From: an uncultured Eubacteriales bacterium
Lineage (GTDB): Bacteria > Bacillota > Clostridia > Oscillospirales > CAG-382
Direction of reading: 5' to 3'
Assembly: GCA_900546385.1 (NCBI GenBank)
Contig: URCT01000007.1
Span: forward strand, 1 to 40,855
Length of the DNA: 40,855 nt
Part shown: in pieces, positions 32,270 to 40,855 of the stretch
Position numbering within the stretch: the stretch's first letter is position 1
Layout of the letters: every line of letters begins with the position of its first letter
The notes under the pieces: model-generated
What the model was told of the DNA's origin: nothing
What the model saw: the letters and a program-made list of their open reading frames with translations, nothing else
Databases searched by the model: none
Made by a program: the position numbers and the translations under genes

Positions 32270-33136
32270 ATGGATTACCTGCTTTTGATTATTTCCTCCG
32301 CGCTGTTCGGCGGTATGTTTGTGTTTCAGCAGATGTACACCCGGTCGGAGGGATCGCTCTTGCGGTCGACGCTTGTTTTCGGCTTGCTTACCGGTCTTAT
32401 GCGGTTTCCGCTTGCATTTGTGCTGTATGGGACGAACTACACGTTTCATTTAACCGGTGTTGTTTTGGCTGTACTGTATGCGGCTGTCGGAATCGGCACG
32501 ACGTTATTCAGCGCCAAAGCGTTCGGCGTGACCAACATGGCACTGTATTCGGTGTTCATGATGCTTGGCGGTATGCTGCTGCCGTTTGCGGCGGGGCTTA
32601 TTTTCTACGGTGAACCGTTGACGCTCGGAAAGGCGGTCGGGTGCCTTCTTGTCGCGGCGGCGGTCGCCTTTGGCACGGAGTTTACCGGCGATAAGAAAAA
32701 CAGTGCCAAGGGTCTGTTCTATTGCTTTGGCGTGTTCATCATGAACGGCTTGTGCGGCGTGTTTGCCAAAGTCAACCAAAGCGCGGCAAACGGCCTTGAC
32801 AGCGGCTCGTTTTTCCTTGCGGCGGCGATTACGACCGTTTTATGCAATGCGGTGTTTATTGCCGTGTTGTCCGTCGGAAGCAGGGAAAAGCTGCTTAAGA
32901 ACCCGAAAAAGGCAGTTGCCGCGTCGGTTTTCTATGGACTTGCGTCGGGCGGCGGAAACCTGTTATTGCTCATTGCGCTCGAATCGCTTCCGGCATCGGT
33001 GCAATATCCGCTTGTGACCGGCACGACCATGGCATTTTCGGCACTCTTCGGTCTTTGCCGCAAGGAAAAGCTGACAAAACGGATGGCTTTGTCGGTGGGA
33101 CTTGCACTTGTCGCGTCGGTTGCGGTGGTGTTTTAG
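32270..33136 (+). CDS. DMT-superfamily (EamA-like) transporter
   Basis: 288 residues with about ten hydrophobic segments in two related halves, as in drug/metabolite transporters. Gly-rich helix motifs (LFGGMFVFQQMY, MMLGGMLLPFAAGLIFYGEPLT) fit the EamA type. The substrate is unknown. It starts 3 bp after the oxidoreductase gene and is surely co-transcribed with it. A terminator follows. Confidence 0.85.
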   Translation: MDYLLLIISSALFGGMFVFQQMYTRSEGSLLRSTLVFGLLTGLMRFPLAFVLYGTNYTFHLTGVVLAVLYAAVGIGTTLFSAKAFGVTNMALYSVFMMLGGMLLPFAAGLIFYGEPLTLGKAVGCLLVAAAVAFGTEFTGDKKNSAKGLFYCFGVFIMNGLCGVFAKVNQSAANGLDSGSFFLAAAITTVLCNAVFIAVLSVGSREKLLKNPKKAVAASVFYGLASGGGNLLLLIALESLPASVQYPLVTGTTMAFSALFGLCRKEKLTKRMALSVGLALVASVAVVF

Positions 33137-33162
33137 GCTGCCCGGATCTATAAAAGCAAAAT

Positions 33163-33203
33163 CTCCCGTAAACCGGTTGGAAGGTTTATGGGAGTTTTGT
33201 TTT
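33163..33203. terminator. Bidirectional intrinsic terminator
   Basis: CTCCCGTAAACC (33163-33174) and GGTTTATGGGAG (33183-33194). TTTTGTTTTG follows on the plus strand and ATTTTGCTTTT on the minus strand. It serves the DMT gene (+) and the DUF6179-like gene (-). Confidence 0.85.
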
Positions 33204-33259
33204 GAACATGATAGGAGATGGTGGAAAGTCGGCGGCAGTTTTTTTCAAGCCGCCTTGCT

Positions 33260-34195
33260 TCAAATCACGAGCTTCACCTGCGCCTTCACCGCCACCATCA
33301 AATTCAGTTTACATAATTCGACGTACTGCCGCACGCTTTCCGTCGCGTTCAAGCCGTCAAGCAGCCCTAAAAACGCCTTTTCGAGAGAAGCCGTGTCGGA
33401 AACAAAAGCGCGCGCGGCGGCCGCGTCCGTTTTGTCAAACGCCTCAAGCGCGGTCGGATCTTTGCCGCGTGCCGCAAGTAATGCCGCCCGGCCAAACACC
33501 GGCTCAAACAGGTTCATCGGCGTTTCGGCATAGCCCGGAACCAGCTTTTTCAGAAAAACATGGACGTTTTGTGCCGGAAACAGTTGCAAGAAGTCATTTT
33601 CCGCCTGAATTCGCTGTAAATAGCTTTCAATAAATTCAATGCCGCAGACGCTCGGCCGGCCGAGACACGTCGGATAGTCGGCGGTGATATGAAGCTCCTG
33701 CCCGCCGAACAGCGGGTCATACAGCTTGAAAAAACCGGTGATGCCGTCGATGACAGTGGAACGGTAAAACACATTCGGCGTGTCAAACAGTTGTTTACAT
33801 AAATTTTTATGCATAGCGCGGCAGATGAGTATTTTTCGTCTGATGAGCTTCTGCCCTTCGGCAAAAAGCGTCCGGATCTGCGTTCTTTTTAACTTCTTCA
33901 GTGCGTCCTCCGGCGTAAGTTCTACCTTTAATGCCATACTCACTGAAAACATTGCCGATTCAAGCAGCTCTTCGGCGCGTTCGATGCGCAACGAGCTGCT
34001 CTTACCTTTCGAGGCGCGTGCCGCAAGCTCACAAAGAAGCGCATAAAGTCCGGCCTGCAAAGCATTTTTGTCGTTTGCGGAAAAAAGTCCGGCGCGTTCG
34101 GCACACGAAACGAGCGTTGCGGCATAGGCTTCTTCTCTTAGATCGGAAAAGGTGTCCGACGGATTTTCCGGAATTGGCTGCAAGGTATTGTTCAT
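33260..34195 (-). CDS. DUF6179-like protein, unknown function
   Basis: 311 residues, mostly alpha-helical, soluble, no signal peptide. It resembles DUF6179 proteins of Clostridia, which are encoded beside DUF6323 proteins; the assignment is from memory of the families. Its ATG overlaps the stop of the upstream gene by 4 bp (ATGA-type coupling), so the two products are probably made together. No catalytic motif is evident. Confidence 0.7.
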   Translation of the reverse strand: MNNTLQPIPENPSDTFSDLREEAYAATLVSCAERAGLFSANDKNALQAGLYALLCELAARASKGKSSSLRIERAEELLESAMFSVSMALKVELTPEDALKKLKRTQIRTLFAEGQKLIRRKILICRAMHKNLCKQLFDTPNVFYRSTVIDGITGFFKLYDPLFGGQELHITADYPTCLGRPSVCGIEFIESYLQRIQAENDFLQLFPAQNVHVFLKKLVPGYAETPMNLFEPVFGRAALLAARGKDPTALEAFDKTDAAAARAFVSDTASLEKAFLGLLDGLNATESVRQYVELCKLNLMVAVKAQVKLVI

Positions 34196-34689
34196 GCTTC
34201 CTCCTCCGGCGAAAAGTCGTCTACGTGTTCCGCAAGGTACGAACGCAGTGTGCCGCCGAGGTTCAAATGCCGCGCAAGATCCGGCAACACCGTGCCGGAC
34301 AGCTGTTCCGTCGAACCGCCGCAGACATGATCAAAGGCGTTTCGCATGAAAATTAGCAGCGTTTTGTCGGAAAACACGTCGCTTGTTTCGTTTTTGAAGG
34401 CATAAAAGCACTCAAACAGCTCATGCAGCGTTTGCTCATAATTGGCAGCATTGAGGTATGGCGAATCGCAAAAGGCAAGCACCAGCTTTTCCGCCATGCC
34501 GCCGCCAAGTTCGATGCGTCCGGCTTTTTTCAGCTCCGCGCTTTGCGTTTCGGCAAGAGAAGCGGCCTGCGCTTCGGTAAGTGTCAGGCCGTATTGTGCT
34601 GTTTTTTCGTTTAAGGCAAGAAGTGCTTCGGCATTTTGCTTTTGGGCAAGCGAAGCAAAATGCAAAAGTGAGAGTTCCGTTTTATCCAT
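34192..34689 (-). CDS. DUF6323-like protein, unknown function
   Basis: 165 residues, helical, soluble. The central motif GRIELGGGMAEKLVLAFCDS, then NYEQTLHELFECFYAFKNE, is what I recall for DUF6323. It is translationally coupled to the DUF6179-like gene. It starts 40 bp after the toroid-like gene on the same strand. Confidence 0.7.
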   Translation of the reverse strand: MDKTELSLLHFASLAQKQNAEALLALNEKTAQYGLTLTEAQAASLAETQSAELKKAGRIELGGGMAEKLVLAFCDSPYLNAANYEQTLHELFECFYAFKNETSDVFSDKTLLIFMRNAFDHVCGGSTEQLSGTVLPDLARHLNLGGTLRSYLAEHVDDFSPEEEA

Positions 34690-34729
34690 AAAAACCTCGT
34701 TATTTCAAGTTTTCAGTGCGTTTGCCGTT

Positions 34730-35977
34730 TCATTTGGACGCACGCTTTTCGGTACACAACAGATAACCGCATGCCACAAGAAGCGGCGCATACGTATGGT
34801 GCTTGGCATAATCGATGTTCCCTGCAAGCGCGGCAAGCGTTTCGCAAAGCTCGTCCGAAACCGGATAATCCGGGCAGAGCGCGACAAGCGACGCCGCCTC
34901 GCCGATGCCGCGGATCGGGTAAAGCGCACCGTTCACTTTGGTATTCTCGTTTTGGCCGGGATTTAAGTACCGTTTGCCGCCGATGATGCCGAGGTCGTTC
35001 ATGGGTTCGACCTCATACCATTTTTTGTAGGTGAAATTGAACGAATCCCGTGCCGCCGCTTCGCAAAGCGGTCTGCCGTTTTCAAGCGCATACGTAAGCC
35101 CATAAGCGGCTGTTTCCTTTAAGAGGACGAGCAATTCTTTACGCACGGCTTCGTCCGGGTCGAGGTCATAAACAAGCCGCAGAGAATAGGCCATTTGCAG
35201 CGCACAATAGCAGCGCGACGCGGCATAGTCAAACCCGTGCGACTTCCGGACAGCCTCATCGCGGTATTTCAAATATTCGGTCTGCCATTTGCTGTCGCCG
35301 GTGACGTGAAAGGCCGCTATATAAAACATCGGCAACCGCAGATATTCGTGCGGCCCGAGTGCGCCCCAAAGCGTGCTGACAAGGCTTTCCTCACCGTCCG
35401 CGCGAAGAAGCATATACCCATTTTCCGGCGTGATGTCGCGTAGGCATTTTTCCGCAATGTTACGAAGCGTGCGGCGAATGGTCTCTTTTTGCGTTTCGTC
35501 TGCCAAACCGGAGTCGTAAAAGCGCACGCAGGCATATACATAGTGCGTGTATTGGTCGCGCGAGGAATTGGAGTAGTAGCTTTTGCCGTCGTCGGGCGAA
35601 AGGCTGCGTGCCGCAAAGCCGCTGTCGCCATCCGCTTCGGCGCAGGCGAACAGACCGCAAAACAGCTCATCCAGCATGGGCTTTATCGCCTTGTTTCCGG
35701 TTGCACGGTATAAGGCAAGAAGCGCATCGGCGGCCGAACCGCCCGAAAGCAGCGAATCCTCCATGCCGGTTCCCCAGCCGCAGGCGTTCGGATAATCGGC
35801 CTGAATCTGCTCCGGCGTCGGCAGAAAATCGTAGGCCTTGGAGGTGTCGTCCTTTAAGGCATCGTAAAGCAAATGCGTTTTGGAACAGAAAAAACGGTCG
35901 AAAATGAAATTCCAGGCATGGCAGATGGATTCCGGAAGCGAGAATTCCGGCGTCAGGCAAAAAACGCGGTTGTCCAT
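34730..35977 (-). CDS. All-alpha, six-hairpin-like protein, possible glycosidase fold
   Basis: 415 residues. Repeated paired helices and motifs such as SSRDQYTHYVYACVRFYDSG resemble (alpha/alpha)6 toroid enzymes acting on glycans. No family signature is certain, so the function is open. No signal peptide is seen, which suggests a cytoplasmic protein. AGGAG precedes ATG 35977. It follows the cyclophilin gene by 16 bp. Confidence 0.7.
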   Translation of the reverse strand: MDNRVFCLTPEFSLPESICHAWNFIFDRFFCSKTHLLYDALKDDTSKAYDFLPTPEQIQADYPNACGWGTGMEDSLLSGGSAADALLALYRATGNKAIKPMLDELFCGLFACAEADGDSGFAARSLSPDDGKSYYSNSSRDQYTHYVYACVRFYDSGLADETQKETIRRTLRNIAEKCLRDITPENGYMLLRADGEESLVSTLWGALGPHEYLRLPMFYIAAFHVTGDSKWQTEYLKYRDEAVRKSHGFDYAASRCYCALQMAYSLRLVYDLDPDEAVRKELLVLLKETAAYGLTYALENGRPLCEAAARDSFNFTYKKWYEVEPMNDLGIIGGKRYLNPGQNENTKVNGALYPIRGIGEAASLVALCPDYPVSDELCETLAALAGNIDYAKHHTYAPLLVACGYLLCTEKRASK

Positions 35978-35993
35978 AGGTCTTCTCCTGCTT

Positions 35994-36470
35994 TTAGTCC
36001 TCGATTACGATGGTTTGAATCTTCTGTTCGGTGCGCGGACGGTCGGAACGATCGGTATCGGTGGTGGCAATTTCGTCGAGCGTGTCGAAGCCGTCGGTCA
36101 TTTTGCCGAATGCGGCATATTGGCCGTCAAGGTGCGGCGCGTCCTCATGCATGATGAAGAACTGGGAGCCGGCCGAGTTCGGAGAGGCGGAACGCGCCAT
36201 GGAAATGACGCCGCGTGTGTGCTTTAACGGATTTTTCACGCCGTTGGCGGCAAATTCGCCTTTGATGGTGTGTCCCGGGCCGCCGCAGCCGGTGCCGGTC
36301 GGGTCGCCGCCCTGGATCATAAAGCCCTCGATGACGCGGTGGAAAATAAGACCGTCATAAAAGCCGTCTTTGGCAAGCTTGACAAAATTATCGACGGTGA
36401 TGGGAGCGGCGGTCGGGTCAAGTTCGATCGTCATGGTTTTTCCGGTGGTCATGGTGATAATTGCACGCAT
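35994..36470 (-). CDS. Peptidyl-prolyl cis-trans isomerase, cyclophilin type
   Basis: 158 residues, cytoplasmic (no signal peptide). It speeds proline isomerisation in protein folding. The family core is clear: IFHRVIEGFMIQGGDPTGTG with the catalytic Arg, and SQFFIMHEDAPHLDGQYAAF. AAAGGAG precedes ATG 36470. It is the first gene of a four-gene minus-strand cluster that ends at 33260. Confidence 0.95.
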   Translation of the reverse strand: MRAIITMTTGKTMTIELDPTAAPITVDNFVKLAKDGFYDGLIFHRVIEGFMIQGGDPTGTGCGGPGHTIKGEFAANGVKNPLKHTRGVISMARSASPNSAGSQFFIMHEDAPHLDGQYAAFGKMTDGFDTLDEIATTDTDRSDRPRTEQKIQTIVIED

Positions 36471-36511
36471 AGGTATATCTCCTTTATACGGTTGTTAAAA
36501 TTGTTTTGGTG

Positions 36512-36566
36512 AAAAAAGCTCTCCTTCGCTTCAAATCCGAAAACAATTTGATTAAAAGGAGAGCTT
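36512..36566 (-). terminator. Intrinsic terminator after rpoC
   Basis: AAGCTCTCCTT (36566-36556 on the minus strand) pairs with AAGGAGAGCTT (36526-36516), followed by T. An inner TCAAAT/ATTTGA stem tightens the loop. Confidence 0.85.
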
Positions 36567-36592
36567 GTGCCGGCATTTAACCGGGCGTTTGA

Positions 36593-40342
<3,750 letters not shown>

Positions 40343-40382
40343 TAGCTTATACACGGCTCCTTTTCATACATACTTGCGTTCC

Positions 40383-40855
40383 TTAGAGATCCGCGTCGTC
40401 GCCGCTATCGGCAAAGTCGTCGGAATAATCATCGGAATAGTCGTCGGAGTAATCGTCATCTTCGCTCTCATCCTCGACCGGATCGCCGTTTTCGTCTTCG
40501 ATAACGAAATTGTCGATATCGGTCACGACGTTTTCACCGAGATCCTCGGAGGTGATGTTCTTCATGCCTTCGAGTTCCTCGTCACTGCTCTGCTTGAGGG
40601 TGATTTCGTTGCCGTCCTTATCGAGAACGCGTACATCGAGGGCAAGCGATTGCAATTCGCGGATAAGCACCTTGAACGATTCCGGAACACCCGGCGTCGG
40701 GATGTTCTGTCCCTTGACGATGGCTTCGTATGCCTTAACGCGGCCGATGACATCGTCGGACTTGACGGTCAAGATTTCCTGCAAGGTGTAAGCCGCACCG
40801 TAAGCTTCCAGAGCCCAAACTTCCATTTCGCCGAAACGCTGGCCGCCGAACTGGG
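40383..40855 (-). CDS. rpoB: RNA polymerase beta subunit, C-terminal part (start beyond window)
   Basis: About 157 residues are in the window. The conserved end of beta is clear: QFGGQRFGEMEVWALEAYGA, then TVKSDDVIGRVKAYEAIVKG and PESFKVLIRELQSLALDV. After this comes an acidic tail of about 65 residues ending in SDDYSDDYSDDYSDDF-type repeats. The DNA shows matching near-tandem 12-bp repeats at 40416-40460. The gene runs off the right edge. Confidence 0.97.
   Translation of the reverse strand, partial: QFGGQRFGEMEVWALEAYGAAYTLQEILTVKSDDVIGRVKAYEAIVKGQNIPTPGVPESFKVLIRELQSLALDVRVLDKDGNEITLKQSSDEELEGMKNITSEDLGENVVTDIDNFVIEDENGDPVEDESEDDDYSDDYSDDYSDDFADSGDDADL

Noticed and set aside
33231..33254. 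GGCGGC/GCCGCC hairpin just after the DUF6179-like gene
   Set aside because: Its T run lies in the loop, not after the stem; the better terminator is at 33163-33203.

Overview
The window looks like a chromosomal segment of an uncultured, moderately GC-rich member of the Clostridia (Firmicutes). The reasons are the strong AAGGAGG-type ribosome binding sites, sigma-A promoters with 17-bp spacers, the rpsO-pnp and rpoB-rpoC pairs, a DUF815 ATPase, and an adjacent gene pair that resembles the DUF6323/DUF6179 families. Genus cannot be told from the sequence alone. No rRNA, tRNA, CRISPR array or prophage was seen.

Layout. 1-6.8 kb (minus): a MalT-like LuxR regulator, then a very large secreted protein with CxxC/His repeats that runs off the left edge. 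6.9-9.7 kb: mutY, an HD-domain protein, a small GNAT-like protein and an RluB-type pseudouridine synthase. 9.8-12.6 kb (minus): rpsO-pnp with two structured leaders. 12.7-16.0 kb: an AraC regulator divergent from nagB and a phosphohexomutase (amino-sugar and hexose-phosphate metabolism). 16.0-21.8 kb (plus): ilvC, leuC, leuD, leuB (branched-chain amino acids), with hairpin-rich spacers on both sides of ilvC, then a DUF815 ATPase. 21.9-24.6 kb: an AT-rich island with a frameshifted HEPN-like gene and a secreted Ig-like protein, next to a serine recombinase. 24.7-28.4 kb: xylB-xylA divergent from an AraC regulator (xylose use). 28.5-33.1 kb: two membrane proteins, a third AraC regulator, and a divergent oxidoreductase-transporter pair. 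33.3-36.5 kb (minus): cyclophilin, an all-alpha (toroid-like) protein, then the DUF6323-like/DUF6179-like pair. 36.6 kb to the right edge (minus): rpoC and the 3' end of rpoB, both with strongly acidic C-terminal tails.

The most notable element is at 23.81-23.98 kb. Two 28-bp dyad-symmetric sites in inverted orientation, with matching GT/AC central dinucleotides, bracket a perfect consensus promoter (TTGACA-17-TATAAT). The right-hand site overlaps the stop codon of the serine recombinase gene. As sequenced, the promoter points away from the secreted-protein gene and into a strong terminator. Inversion of about 126 bp would aim it at that gene, which has no good promoter of its own. I read this as a candidate phase-variable promoter switch in its OFF state.

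A second candidate is the pnp leader. A 27-bp near-perfect stem, whose mismatches are mostly G-U wobbles only in the pnp-sense RNA, is closed by a GC-rich stem. The 3' arm of that closing stem could instead hide the pnp ribosome binding site. This suggests autoregulation by cleavage, as known for E. coli pnp but with a different repression step.
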